A DNA stretch of 64,000 nt from Anaerolineaceae bacterium. GTDB taxonomy: Bacteria; Chloroflexota; Anaerolineae; Anaerolineales; Anaerolineaceae. The stretch is from the NCBI GenBank assembly GCA_029265815.1, contig JAJUGU010000007.1, positions 41,061 to 105,060 on the forward strand, written 5' to 3'. Made by a program: the position numbers and the translations under genes. A model generated the notes under the pieces. That model was given only the letters and a program-made list of their open reading frames with translations. It searched no databases and had not been told where the DNA came from. Position 1 is the stretch's first letter. Each line of letters opens with the position of its first letter. Below, in pieces: positions 15,661 to 23,982 of this stretch.

Positions 15661-17331
15661 ATGGCATTAAGGCAAACATCGCATATCGACTCACTTCAAC
15701 AGGCGATCCGCTTTATTGATCAGGCGCAAAAACAGGCGGAATTAGAATCCGCTCCCGATAATCCTTTCATGAGAGCAATACGTGATTATTTTGAGGCTGA
15801 GGGATGCGTTTTACTTTTTTACGAAAATGCGAACAAAAGTCTGGTTACTAAAAAAGAAATAGGGCATGGTCCTGAATGGCGTGTGACAAGCGGCCTTGAG
15901 TTCAATAAGGGTCTGCTATTCAGTGCTTACGAAGCCAATCAAATCCAGGAATATACGGGGCCTTCCGCTGGAAAGGATTATTTTCCAAGAATTGATGGGG
16001 TTAAAGATGTTATACCCCAGTTTATCGTGTGTGGTCCAGTTCAAAACCATGTACGAAAATTTGGAATGGTTGCGCTGGTCAATCCCCATAATTATTTTAT
16101 TAATACCAAAGATAAGATCATTTTTCAGCTGTTCCTTTCAAGCTTAGCCAGCCAGTATTACTCTTCAATGATCATTAAAGAAATGCGTGCCGTTGACGAG
16201 GATTTACACGTCAGCCGGCTTCAATTGCTGAATTCCAGGAATGCTTTGCGCAGTCTGTTCGATAGTATCCCTGATTCATTGTATATGGTGGATGGAAATT
16301 ACCGTCTGAAAGCGGTAAACCTGAGCCGCGCAAAACGAGTGAAAAAAATGCCGCGGGATCTAGTCGGAAAGGTATGCTATGAGGTATTCTTTGGATTATC
16401 CAGCCCATGTGTTAATTGTCTGATTAAACCGGTATTTGAGACAGGAACCCCCGGTCAACTTTTTGGTCATTCCTGGCCTAATGAGAACAATCAACGCGAG
16501 TGGGATATCAAGTGTTATCCGGTAATGGATGCTGAAGGCAAAGTTGAAAATGTGATTCTGCTGGAACAGGATGTCACCGATAAGCGGAAGATGGAAGAAG
16601 ATCTAATCCAGAACACAAAACTGGTGGCTATTGGGCAACTGGCAGCCGGTGTGGCTCACGAAATCAACAACCCACTGACTTCGATCCTTGCCAACAGCCA
16701 GATGCTGCTCCTTGATATCGATCCGAAGAATACTGAACTCGTGGAATCTGTAACACTGATTGAAATGGCAGCCCGGCGAGCCACGAAGGTTGTGGAAAAC
16801 CTGCAGAGTATGGTAAGAAAAGAAAAATTTGAATTTCAGCCCATTGATCTCAATGAGTCTTTACAAAATGCGTTGATGCTGGTTTCACACGAATTCATGT
16901 CTCGCCAGATTTCCATCCGCTTTACACCAGGAACAGGTATGCCACCGATTGTGGCCAGCGGCGACCATCTGCAGGGTGTGTGGATTAACTTATTAATGAA
17001 TGCAATCGAAGCCATTAACAGCAATAATGGAGAAATCAAGATCGCAACCCTTTTTGACGAAGATAAGTATTATGTGGAAATTAAAGACAACGGGGCAGGC
17101 ATCTCAGAAGAAAATTTAGGAAGAATCTTCGAGCCCTTCTTTTCGACCAAACGCTCAGGCCGGGGCACCGGATTAGGCCTTTCTATGGCTAAGCGTATCA
17201 TCCAGGCGCATGATGGCCAAATCCTTGTGGAGAGTGCTCCCGGTCAGGGTTCACGCTTTACCATCATTCTTCCTTCACGCACGGCAGAACAGCTGTTTGA
17301 AATCTCCAAAGGTGATCTGGGTTTGATCTAA
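15661..17331 (+). CDS. Soluble sensor histidine kinase with GAF-like and PAS domains
   Basis: About 556 residues without membrane segments. N-terminal 1-190 looks like a GAF sensor region (FEAEGCVLLFYENANKSLV). A PAS domain spans about 200-310 (DSIPDSLYMVDGNYRLKAV) and carries a cysteine cluster (CYEVFFGLSSPCVNC). Then come the HisKA H-box (AAGVAHEINNPLTSILAN) and a HATPase domain with N-box NLLMNAIEA, G1 IKDNGAGI and G2 GRGTGLGLSMAKRI. I prefer ATG 15661 (GGAG at six bases) over ATG 15649. The absence of membrane segments points to an intracellular signal. The cysteines in the PAS domain are common in this PAS type and might bind a metal or respond to redox. Confidence 0.92.
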   Translation: MALRQTSHIDSLQQAIRFIDQAQKQAELESAPDNPFMRAIRDYFEAEGCVLLFYENANKSLVTKKEIGHGPEWRVTSGLEFNKGLLFSAYEANQIQEYTGPSAGKDYFPRIDGVKDVIPQFIVCGPVQNHVRKFGMVALVNPHNYFINTKDKIIFQLFLSSLASQYYSSMIIKEMRAVDEDLHVSRLQLLNSRNALRSLFDSIPDSLYMVDGNYRLKAVNLSRAKRVKKMPRDLVGKVCYEVFFGLSSPCVNCLIKPVFETGTPGQLFGHSWPNENNQREWDIKCYPVMDAEGKVENVILLEQDVTDKRKMEEDLIQNTKLVAIGQLAAGVAHEINNPLTSILANSQMLLLDIDPKNTELVESVTLIEMAARRATKVVENLQSMVRKEKFEFQPIDLNESLQNALMLVSHEFMSRQISIRFTPGTGMPPIVASGDHLQGVWINLLMNAIEAINSNNGEIKIATLFDEDKYYVEIKDNGAGISEENLGRIFEPFFSTKRSGRGTGLGLSMAKRIIQAHDGQILVESAPGQGSRFTIILPSRTAEQLFEISKGDLGLI

Positions 17332-17342
17332 GAAATCTGTTG

Positions 17343-17376
17343 AAAAAAAAGCAAGGCTGTCGCTAGACAGCCTTGC
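17343..17376 (-). terminator. Strong terminator, mainly for the leftward genes
   Basis: GCAAGGCTGTC (17351-17361) and GACAGCCTTGC (17366-17376) form a perfect 11-bp stem with a GCTA loop. On the minus strand it is followed by eight T residues (plus-strand A run 17343-17350). It also separates the convergent histidine kinase gene. Confidence 0.85.
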
Positions 17377-17400
17377 TTAAGATCTGCAATGAGGTTTCGA

Positions 17401-17796
17401 TCACTCATTAAGCCTTGGTTTTTCAATGGTAACGCAGAATCCAAGCAGGATGACCCCCGCAGCTACCGGGATGTACCAGTATTCTGACAAAGCTTTGATC
17501 GTGGCGGGATCTTTGATCAATTCAATCCCGACGACCATGAAATTATTGTATGCAATCATTCCAATCAGCATTAATGCAATGGACGCCGCAACCAGGAACC
17601 AACTTGTTACTTTGTATGGCGAACTGCCTGGTTTAGGAGAGGGAAGGGCAGTACCTTTTGATCTGCCGTTAACTTTCCTGCGCTTCAACGCAAACTCGCG
17701 TTCATAGCGTTTCTTTCGCCCTCGCAAAAGAGCGATACGCAGGTAAAAAATGACAATTGCCACAATTACTACGATAATCCCAGTTGTGAATTTCAT
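17401..17796 (-). CDS. Small membrane protein, function unknown
   Basis: 131 residues with an N-terminal transmembrane segment (TTGIIVVIVAIVIFYLRIALL), a very basic cytoplasmic stretch (RGRKKRYEREFALKRRK), then two more hydrophobic segments at about 70-90 and 110-127. No known family recognised. ATG 17796 follows GGTGG at five bases and overlaps the stop of the upstream gene (ATGA), so it is cotranslated with it. A GTG at 17808 would add four residues. Confidence 0.65.
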   Translation of the reverse strand: MKFTTGIIVVIVAIVIFYLRIALLRGRKKRYEREFALKRRKVNGRSKGTALPSPKPGSSPYKVTSWFLVAASIALMLIGMIAYNNFMVVGIELIKDPATIKALSEYWYIPVAAGVILLGFCVTIEKPRLNE

Positions 17797-18302
17797 TTTT
17801 TCCACCATTTTTTGGTTTTGTTATTTATTTTTGATTTAACAATGCGCTTGAAATCCTGTTTGGTTGGATTCAGTCCTACACCACGAGGACGGAACATACC
17901 ACTTGGGGTGAGATATCCGAAGTTTGTTTTATGTGGCTGATCTACATCGTCATCTCGGAATAATACATACCCTTCTGTGGTTGGTAATCTGACCCAAAAA
18001 AACCGACGTTCAGGTCTGGCCACAAAACCGAGAAAATATGCATCTTTGTCTTCTCTTGGTGTGGGAAGGGTGATGATCACGAGTTTCGTTTTATTGTCAA
18101 TGACCTCTATCTCGTAAGTCATCCCAGCTGGAGAGACTCTTTTTTCTTCTGGCATTCGGTCACCCACATGGTTCCACCAGAATTGTAAAAACTTCAAGCC
18201 ATCTTTTTCTAAATACTTCATGAATTGACTGGTCTGGCTATGAAACATGATCGGCATGGCTTCCATGGCAAAATTATATTGAAGACTGCGTTTAATATCC
18301 AT
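17793..18302 (-). CDS. Conserved hypothetical soluble protein
   Basis: 169 residues. I do not recognise the family. Visible: a mixed alpha/beta pattern, with KLVIITLPTPREDKDAYFLGF, PERRFFWVRLPTTEG and a basic C-terminus (KSKINNKTKKWWKK). No signal peptide or membrane segment. It lies 6 bp downstream of the NmrA-like gene and overlaps the small membrane protein gene, so the three form one leftward transcript ending at 17343. Confidence 0.65.
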   Translation of the reverse strand: MDIKRSLQYNFAMEAMPIMFHSQTSQFMKYLEKDGLKFLQFWWNHVGDRMPEEKRVSPAGMTYEIEVIDNKTKLVIITLPTPREDKDAYFLGFVARPERRFFWVRLPTTEGYVLFRDDDVDQPHKTNFGYLTPSGMFRPRGVGLNPTKQDFKRIVKSKINNKTKKWWKK

Positions 18303-18308
18303 ATGTTT

Positions 18309-19172
18309 CTATTCTTCTCCAAAGTTTAGAATACGAGCCAGGAATTGCTTAAAAGTTGTGGGTTTACGGTTAAGTATATGTTCAAGGACCCAGGGATTAC
18401 CCACAAGCCCATATTGATCATAATATTCAAACATATTAATTAAAACTTCAATCTGTCGTGCATCCATCCCGCTTTGCTGTGCGTTGTGTTTCCATTCGGC
18501 GTGCGATAATTCTATGGCTTCAACAGAACGTCCAAGCACTGTGCTCAATTCAGCTGCAACTTCAGATTGCGAAAGTGCTTCTGGCCCGGCGAGTTCTAAT
18601 ATGGCATTGGCGAAGTCTCTACTGGATATGATGCGTGCAGCAGCCTCTCCAACATCATTAAGATCCACAATGCTTAACCGGCTGGAAACGCTGTAAGGAA
18701 CGATGTATTTTCCTTCTTCTGTGATTTTTTTCCAACCCGCGAGTACATTTTGCATATAAGCGCATGGCTGCAGAATGGTGAAGTTGATTCCACAGGTGAA
18801 CAAAGTTTCTTCCATGCGCATTTTTTGCCAGTGGTGTGGCATTGCTTCAACCTGGGGGTGTAATACTGAGTGGTAAATAAAGCGCTGAATGTTGAATTGT
18901 CTAGCAATCTTAATCAGAGTTTTACCAATTTCCAATTCATCAGGTGCAATGTTTGGACAAATATAGTAGATCTGATCCACATTTATTAAATTGGACTCGT
19001 ATGTAGAGGGATCACGTAAATCTCCGAGTACGATCTCGAAGTCGCCGATCGATCGAATCGAATCAGCCTGTTTTGAAGACCGAACCAAAACCTTTGCTCT
19101 CATCCCGCTGGCTGAAAGTGCACGAAGGATTGAGCGGCCTGTCTTTCCTGCAGCTCCGGTTAAAAATATCAT
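18309..19172 (-). CDS. NmrA-like NAD(P)-binding protein
   Basis: About 287 residues. It begins with a Rossmann dinucleotide motif MIFLTGAAGKTGRSIL (GxxGxxG) and continues with RVLVRS-type and LGDLRD features of atypical short-chain dehydrogenases of the NmrA/HSCARG group, with YHSVLHP in place of the usual active-site region. Members are often redox sensors or quinone oxidoreductases. ATG 19172 follows AAGGAA by eight bases; a TTG at 19199 is less likely. First gene of a three-gene leftward unit. Confidence 0.8.
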   Translation of the reverse strand: MIFLTGAAGKTGRSILRALSASGMRAKVLVRSSKQADSIRSIGDFEIVLGDLRDPSTYESNLINVDQIYYICPNIAPDELEIGKTLIKIARQFNIQRFIYHSVLHPQVEAMPHHWQKMRMEETLFTCGINFTILQPCAYMQNVLAGWKKITEEGKYIVPYSVSSRLSIVDLNDVGEAAARIISSRDFANAILELAGPEALSQSEVAAELSTVLGRSVEAIELSHAEWKHNAQQSGMDARQIEVLINMFEYYDQYGLVGNPWVLEHILNRKPTTFKQFLARILNFGEE

Positions 19173-19226
19173 CAAAGATTCCTTTTTTGGTTTGTGCAAT
19201 AATTATAACCGAACATGAAAAGGAAT

Positions 19227-19254
19227 GCCCCCCAACGAAAAAACATTGGGGGGC
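19227..19254 (-). terminator. Hairpin downstream of the NCS2 permease
   Basis: GCCCCCCAA (19227-19235) and TTGGGGGGC (19246-19254) form a 9-bp GC-rich stem 30 bp after the permease stop. The following T-tract is weak (ATTCCTTTT on the minus strand), so termination may be partial. Confidence 0.6.
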
Positions 19255-19285
19255 TGTATATCTTTTTTGACCTGACTGCAGAAAA

Positions 19286-20704
19286 TTACTGCAGGACGTC
19301 AGTAGCGCGGACTTTTGGTGGTTTGAAAGCCACAAAGAGCAGGTTGACAAGAATGCCGAACACGGCAGCAGAAGCAATCGCAGGCCAACCGAAGGGGAAG
19401 ACACCCTTGAGCAGAGGAATAGGCAGGTTACCGCCATATCCAATGTTGCCGCCGATACCCACAACAAGGATGAGGGCTACGATAGCAAGCTTGCCAGGAT
19501 CGAAGAGGTCGACTTTCTCAGCCATCATAAGGGCAATACCCTGAACGCCAATGACACCATACAGGTAGATGGCGAGGCCGCCGGTTACAGCGGTGGGGAT
19601 GCTATAGATGACGTCGCGCAGCGGGCCAATAAAGCCAAGGATAACAGCAATTGCACCAGCGGTGATGAGGGCCGGGCCAGAGTAGTTACGGGTGATCACC
19701 ATGAGTGAGTTGTTCTCACCGTAGTTGGTGCCCGCGGTGGAGCCGAAGAGTCCGTTTACCAGGTCGTTCAGGCCGTCGAGCATCAGGTTGAGGCCGATGT
19801 GCTTGGAAAGGCCGGGTTTCTCACGTCCCTGTTCCTCAGCCAGGTGGTCCACATACAGACTGATCTGATACAGGTGTGCAGTGGATTCTGGAATGGTAGC
19901 AATGGCCATTACACCAATGCCGATCATGGCAGTTGCCGTGAGTGTATTATTGAAGACCGGGAAAACAATCTTTGGTACGGTGAGCCATCCGCTCTGGCCA
20001 ATGGTTGAGAAATCAACCAGGCCGATGGGAATCGCGACGATGTAGCCGAAGATCATGGCCAGGAGGATTGGCAGCATGCCAATGAAGCCCTTACCCTGCA
20101 GGTAAACCGAGAAGACAACGGCTGCCAGGAAGGTGAGAGCAGCTGCCAACCACCATTTCAGTGTTGGCGGCATGTTGGCCTCAACACCGCAGCAAGTACC
20201 AGAAGCCATGGTCAGGGCGGTGTAGGCAAGGCCGATACCAATGATGATAGCAACGGAACCGGTGACCTCAGCGGGCAGGATCTTGTCTAGACCCTTCTTG
20301 CCGCCAGTGATACGGATGAGTAAACCAATCAGGATGTTGAGGATACCGGTGACGATGAAGCCGGCCGTCACAACGGCGATCGATGATGGCTGGGCAGGGG
20401 CGCCAAAAGCCAGATCTGGTTCAAGAACGCCAATGATCGAGGTCACTGCCGCGATGTAGCTGAAGCTTGAGCCGTAATACAGGGGAATGTAGGTGTTGAT
20501 TGAAAACTTTGACCCAAGTAACGCTACAACAGTGCCGAGACCGGTGATGGTGAGGACTGTTGAAACATCAAAGTGCATGAGGAGGGCGCACAGCACGGTG
20601 GCCGGGAACATGGTCAGCACATGCTGAAAACCGAGCAAAAGCATCTTGCCGAATGGTGGTTTATCCTGTGGAAGATAGCCCATCACTTTTGCAGTAGTTG
20701 CCAT
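19286..20704 (-). CDS. NCS2-family uracil/xanthine permease
   Basis: 472-residue polytopic transporter, probably proton-coupled, for a purine or pyrimidine base. Features: YGSSFSYIAAVTSIIG near the N-terminus, the TM8-type acidic motif in TIPESTAHLYQIS and the NAT signature region GTNYGENNSLMVITRN. In the last one the usual Gly after the Asn is replaced (ENNS instead of ENxG or QNxG), which may shift specificity. Start ATG 20704 follows a purine-rich AAGGAAAAAAACCT. It has its own promoter but sits directly downstream of the molybdenum hydroxylase operon, suggesting import of that enzyme's substrate. Confidence 0.9.
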   Translation of the reverse strand: MATTAKVMGYLPQDKPPFGKMLLLGFQHVLTMFPATVLCALLMHFDVSTVLTITGLGTVVALLGSKFSINTYIPLYYGSSFSYIAAVTSIIGVLEPDLAFGAPAQPSSIAVVTAGFIVTGILNILIGLLIRITGGKKGLDKILPAEVTGSVAIIIGIGLAYTALTMASGTCCGVEANMPPTLKWWLAAALTFLAAVVFSVYLQGKGFIGMLPILLAMIFGYIVAIPIGLVDFSTIGQSGWLTVPKIVFPVFNNTLTATAMIGIGVMAIATIPESTAHLYQISLYVDHLAEEQGREKPGLSKHIGLNLMLDGLNDLVNGLFGSTAGTNYGENNSLMVITRNYSGPALITAGAIAVILGFIGPLRDVIYSIPTAVTGGLAIYLYGVIGVQGIALMMAEKVDLFDPGKLAIVALILVVGIGGNIGYGGNLPIPLLKGVFPFGWPAIASAAVFGILVNLLFVAFKPPKVRATDVLQ

Positions 20705-20895
20705 AGGTTTTTTTCCTTCTTTCCTGTGATAATTGGTTTCTTACTACGATCAATATGCCTTACAATTCTTGGTTTGAGCCAAAAAACATATTAATGAAAC
20801 CATTTCTTCTTTGCTCGCACCTTTTGTGCAATGTCATTCTACCCCGATAGGCACCTCCTGTATTAAATTTTAAAAATTACCCGGTTGAAAATTAA
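20705..20895 (-). other. Long leader of the NCS2 permease
   Basis: About 190 nt lie between the predicted promoter and the permease ATG. On the minus strand I see AGGAGG followed by GTG with a six-codon frame, a further possible 24-codon frame, and a small GCAC/GTGC hairpin. I could not fit a known purine, xanthine or guanidine riboswitch to it. Confidence 0.3.
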
Positions 20896-20928
20896 TATAT
20901 ATATATGATACAACATCTTGTCAAGATG
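20896..20928 (-). promoter_or_regulatory. NCS2 permease promoter with overlapping palindrome
   Basis: On the minus strand TTGACA (plus positions 20919-20924), 17-bp spacer and TATATA (20896-20901). The -35 box is embedded in a perfect palindrome, CATCTTGTCAAGATG (20914-20928), a likely repressor site. It is close behind the terminator of the hydroxylase operon. Confidence 0.6.
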
Positions 20929-20931
20929 CTT

Positions 20932-20957
20932 GGAGGGGAGAAAATGATCTCCCCTCC
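20932..20957 (-). terminator. Hairpin ending the molybdenum hydroxylase operon
   Basis: GGAGGGGAGA (20932-20941) and TCTCCCCTCC (20948-20957) form a 10-bp stem 15 bp after the stop of the small membrane peptide. No real T-tract follows, so it may act with Rho or as an RNA 3'-end protector. Confidence 0.55.
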
Positions 20958-20971
20958 AAAGGTATTACCTG

Positions 20972-21115
20972 TTACTTGCCTAAGATAAGAGCAAGAACAA
21001 GAAGAACAGTTGCAACGGGAATGACGTACATGAGCATTTTGACCTCAGGAATCTGCCAAATGCCTTTTTTCTCTGTCTGTTCTTCATTTGTTTCGTTTTT
21101 TATTTCTGTTGCCAT
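20972..21115 (-). CDS. 47-residue single-pass membrane peptide in the hydroxylase operon
   Basis: Too short for most gene finders but well supported. ATG 21113-21115 is preceded by GGAGGAAAG, and the frame overlaps the end of the CoxG-like gene by 16 bp, as in coupled genes. The product has a charged N-terminus rich in Glu, Lys and Asn (about 17 residues), then IWQIPEVKMLMYV and a hydrophobic helix (IPVATVLLVLALILG) ending in Lys. Topology would be one membrane anchor with the N-terminus in the cytoplasm. It might anchor the hydroxylase or CoxG to the membrane. Confidence 0.7.
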   Translation of the reverse strand: MATEIKNETNEEQTEKKGIWQIPEVKMLMYVIPVATVLLVLALILGK

Positions 21116-21555
21116 CTTTCCTCCAAAATTTTATCTAATTTTTCGAACGCAGTCTTGAAAATAGATTTCGAGACACTATCGATCATTCGTTGACCGACAC
21201 TCGCAAGTGTCCCCCCAATGTTTGCTTCGCCGACGTATCTCATCATTGTGGTCTTGTCGCCGAGGTCTTCAAAATTCACATGACCCACACCTTTAACAAA
21301 TCCTGCTCCACCTTTACCCTCGACGATCAAGGTCACTTTTTCTGGAGGAACTTCATCAGTTAAGGTTAGAGTACCGGAAAAGTTAGCAGAAACAGGGCCA
21401 ACTCGAATGCCAAGCGTTGCTTCATAATGTGAAGCATCGATCTTGGTCATCTTCTGCAATCCGGGAACGGCAGCCCCAAGCGCATTGGGATCGTTGAACA
21501 TTTCATATACCACTTCGCGCGGCGCTTTGAAAAGATGTTCACCTTCGACTTTCAT
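21100..21555 (-). CDS. CoxG-like SRPBCC-domain protein
   Basis: 151 residues. It starts KVEGEHLFKAPREVVYEMFNDP, the classic opening of the CO dehydrogenase subunit G (CoxG) family, with GLQKMTKID, VGPVSANFSGTLTL and a C-terminal long helix (RMIDSVSKSIFKTAFEKL). CoxG proteins have a START-like pocket; in aerobic CO oxidisers they recruit the enzyme to the membrane and bind quinone. Here it accompanies a molybdenum hydroxylase that is not CO dehydrogenase. No C-terminal membrane helix is present; the overlapping 47-residue membrane peptide may replace it. Confidence 0.88.
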   Translation of the reverse strand: MKVEGEHLFKAPREVVYEMFNDPNALGAAVPGLQKMTKIDASHYEATLGIRVGPVSANFSGTLTLTDEVPPEKVTLIVEGKGGAGFVKGVGHVNFEDLGDKTTMMRYVGEANIGGTLASVGQRMIDSVSKSIFKTAFEKLDKILEERWQQK

Positions 21556-21619
21556 TTTATTCTTACCTCCTTATCATTTCGCTGCAAATCCCAGGATAAT
21601 CATCAATTTTACCCTGAAA

Positions 21620-23968
21620 TTAAGAGTTTCGGGCTTTCTTAACATAATCGTAAATTATGCTTGGATTGAGGTTTGATTCGAGAATCTCGAGTGGGATCTC
21701 GCTAAACGCATCTTCCAAAGCCTGACAAATTGCTGGGCCTGGTGGGATCGCTCCTGCTTCACCAATTCCTTTTATGCCAAGCGGATTCAATGGGCTTTTG
21801 TTATGCTGATGAATGATTTCGATCTTCTTCGGCATGTCTGTTGCCTGCGGCATAAGGTAATCCATAAATGACGCTGTCAACATCTGACCGTTCTCATCGT
21901 AGACCATTTTCTCATACAGGGTGTTGCCAATTCCCATAGAAACCCCGCCATCGATCTGACCATCGAGAATCAACGGGTTAATGATCGTTCCGCAATCATC
22001 GACCATAACAAAGCGTTCAACCTTGACTTTATAGGTTTCAGGGTCGACGCTAACGATTACGGCCAACGCACCAGAACCTGTTGCGCCGTGAGGAGGACCG
22101 TAGTAAGCTGTGGCTTCAAGCCCGGGTTCAACACCAGGTTCTACGACGCCACGCATCGGGTTAGCCTTAATGGCGAGATCGCCGAGAGTGATCTTGTTTT
22201 CTGGCTTGCCTTTGACAAAAACAAAACCTTCTCCAAGTTCAATCTCATCTTCGGGAACCCCAAAAGCCTTACTGGCAGTGGCGAAGATCTTCGCGCGCAC
22301 TTTTTGTGCAGCAAGGTATGAAGCAGTACCCACAAGGGTTGCACCTCGGCTGGCGAAGGTTCCGGCGCCCCATGCGAAAGAACCGGTATCCCCGGTAATT
22401 ACCTTTACATCTTCTACTTTAACGTTGAGCTGATCGGCAATAATCTGGGCAAAGACGGTTTGATGTCCTTGGCCCTGAGTGCTGTACCCGGTTGCCATGG
22501 TTACCTTACCATTGGTGCTGATGGTCACTTTGCAGCCTTCATAAGGGCCAACGGCGGTTCCTTCGGTAAAGGCGACCACGCCAATTCCCAGGCGTTTGCC
22601 TTCTTTACGGGCTTTGGGCTGAATTTCCTTGCGGAACTTCTCGTAATCGACGGCTTTAAGGCATTTCTGGTAATTATCAAGATAATCGCCGCTATCCAAT
22701 ACGTTTGCAACAAAATCCTGTCCGATGATGCCAGTTTTATGGGGCATTTCTTCAGCAGTCAGCAAATTCTTTAGTCGAAGTTCGGTGGGATCCATGCCTA
22801 ATTTCTTGGCAGCAAAATCGATCATGCGCTCCATCACAAAGACGCCTTCAGAACGCCCTGCGCCGCGGACTGGTGTCACTACCATAGTGTTGGTGAACAC
22901 CATGCGAATTTCAGTATAGAAATTAGGAACACGGTAGTTGCTTATCGTATGCGTCTGGGTATTCAATGGAACGGTCATACCATAGGAATCATACGCACCC
23001 GTATTGTGATAGAAGACGTCTTTGAAACCCAGAATCGTGCCGTCTTTCTTAAGCGCGATCTCACAATGATGGATCTGGTCGCGTTCAGAGGTTGTTGCAA
23101 GGAAGTTTTCCCGTCTATCTTCGGTCCATTTAATGGGACGGTTCAGCTTCTTGGCAATCCAAGGAATGAGCACATCATCTGAAAGTGAGGTCATCACTTT
23201 GGGGCCAAAACCGCCGCCGATATAGGGGGTGATGACGCGAACCTGGCTTTCCGCCAGTCCAAGGTTGCGCGCTACTGAACCGCGGACCGTCAGAGGAGAT
23301 TGGGTGTTTGCCCAGATGGTCATTTGCTGGTCCTGTTCATCCCATTTAGCGACGAACCCACGGTTTTCCATGGCGGCGCCGGCGACGTGCTCAACCAGCA
23401 TACGCTTGGAGACAACAACGTCTGCGTTTTTCTTCGCTTCTTCGTAGTTTCCAACTTCCTGACTCACCAGGGCAGCCATGTTGGATGGGAGATCATCATG
23501 GACCAGCACGGAAGTGTCTTCCCAGGCTTTTTCAAGATCGATCACTGCTGGCAGTGGTTCTACGTCAACAATGATGTCATCAAAAGCGTCTTCGGCGATA
23601 TACCGAGATTCAGCGATGACGACCGCCAGGGCTTCGCCAGAATAACGGATCTTGTCTTTAGCGATTGGCACAATCGTGCGGGCATTGAACTTTGATCCAG
23701 CAATTGCTGTCGGCGGGGGCACCTGCAATGGACCGGGCTTCCAGAAATCTCCGAAATCCTCAGCGGTAAAAACCGCTACGACGCCCGGGCGTTTTCTTGC
23801 TTCGCTGACGTCAATTTTGTTTATTTTGGCGTGGGCATAATCACTGCGCAAGAAAGCTGCATGCAGTACGCCGGGAACTTCAATGTCATCCACATATCGT
23901 GCGTTGCCTGTCAGCAGATACTTATCTTCCAAGCGTTTGATGGGTTGGCTTAGATATTTTGCAGTCAT
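21620..23968 (-). CDS. Molybdenum hydroxylase large subunit (xanthine dehydrogenase family)
   Basis: 782 residues, binds the molybdenum-pterin cofactor and carries the active site. Order: N-terminal a/b-hammerhead domain (RLEDKYLLTGNARYVDDI), IGGGFGPKVMTSLSDD (about 250), PVRGAGRSEGVFVMERMID (about 365), GQGHQTVFAQIIADQL and the catalytic-type glutamate in GIGEAGAIPPGPAI (about 735). The active-site loop reads RGAGRSEG, not the AYRCSFR of true CO dehydrogenase, so it is a CoxL form II/xanthine-dehydrogenase-like hydroxylase for an N-heterocycle or similar carbon centre. Substrate unknown; the adjacent NCS2 permease points to a nucleobase. Confidence 0.93.
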   Translation of the reverse strand: MTAKYLSQPIKRLEDKYLLTGNARYVDDIEVPGVLHAAFLRSDYAHAKINKIDVSEARKRPGVVAVFTAEDFGDFWKPGPLQVPPPTAIAGSKFNARTIVPIAKDKIRYSGEALAVVIAESRYIAEDAFDDIIVDVEPLPAVIDLEKAWEDTSVLVHDDLPSNMAALVSQEVGNYEEAKKNADVVVSKRMLVEHVAGAAMENRGFVAKWDEQDQQMTIWANTQSPLTVRGSVARNLGLAESQVRVITPYIGGGFGPKVMTSLSDDVLIPWIAKKLNRPIKWTEDRRENFLATTSERDQIHHCEIALKKDGTILGFKDVFYHNTGAYDSYGMTVPLNTQTHTISNYRVPNFYTEIRMVFTNTMVVTPVRGAGRSEGVFVMERMIDFAAKKLGMDPTELRLKNLLTAEEMPHKTGIIGQDFVANVLDSGDYLDNYQKCLKAVDYEKFRKEIQPKARKEGKRLGIGVVAFTEGTAVGPYEGCKVTISTNGKVTMATGYSTQGQGHQTVFAQIIADQLNVKVEDVKVITGDTGSFAWGAGTFASRGATLVGTASYLAAQKVRAKIFATASKAFGVPEDEIELGEGFVFVKGKPENKITLGDLAIKANPMRGVVEPGVEPGLEATAYYGPPHGATGSGALAVIVSVDPETYKVKVERFVMVDDCGTIINPLILDGQIDGGVSMGIGNTLYEKMVYDENGQMLTASFMDYLMPQATDMPKKIEIIHQHNKSPLNPLGIKGIGEAGAIPPGPAICQALEDAFSEIPLEILESNLNPSIIYDYVKKARNS

Positions 23969-23982
23969 AGTTCACCTCGCCT

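Noticed and set aside
19227..19254. Small regulatory RNA in the GC-rich hairpin region
   Set aside because: It fits better as the 3' hairpin of the permease transcript; there is no separate promoter.
20705..20895. Purine or xanthine riboswitch ahead of the NCS2 permease
   Set aside because: The conserved junction bases of purine riboswitches and a closing P1 helix could not be found; only a small hairpin and possible short reading frames are present.
22460..22774. Plus-strand frames inside the molybdenum hydroxylase genes
   Set aside because: Several frames of 60-130 codons run opposite clearly real genes of the hydroxylase operon. None has a binding site or recognisable domain.
21620..23968. 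Aerobic carbon monoxide dehydrogenase large subunit (CoxL form I)
   Set aside because: The active-site loop is RGAGRSEG, not AYRCSFR, and the neighbouring permease is for nucleobases. The CoxG-like neighbour alone does not prove CO oxidation.
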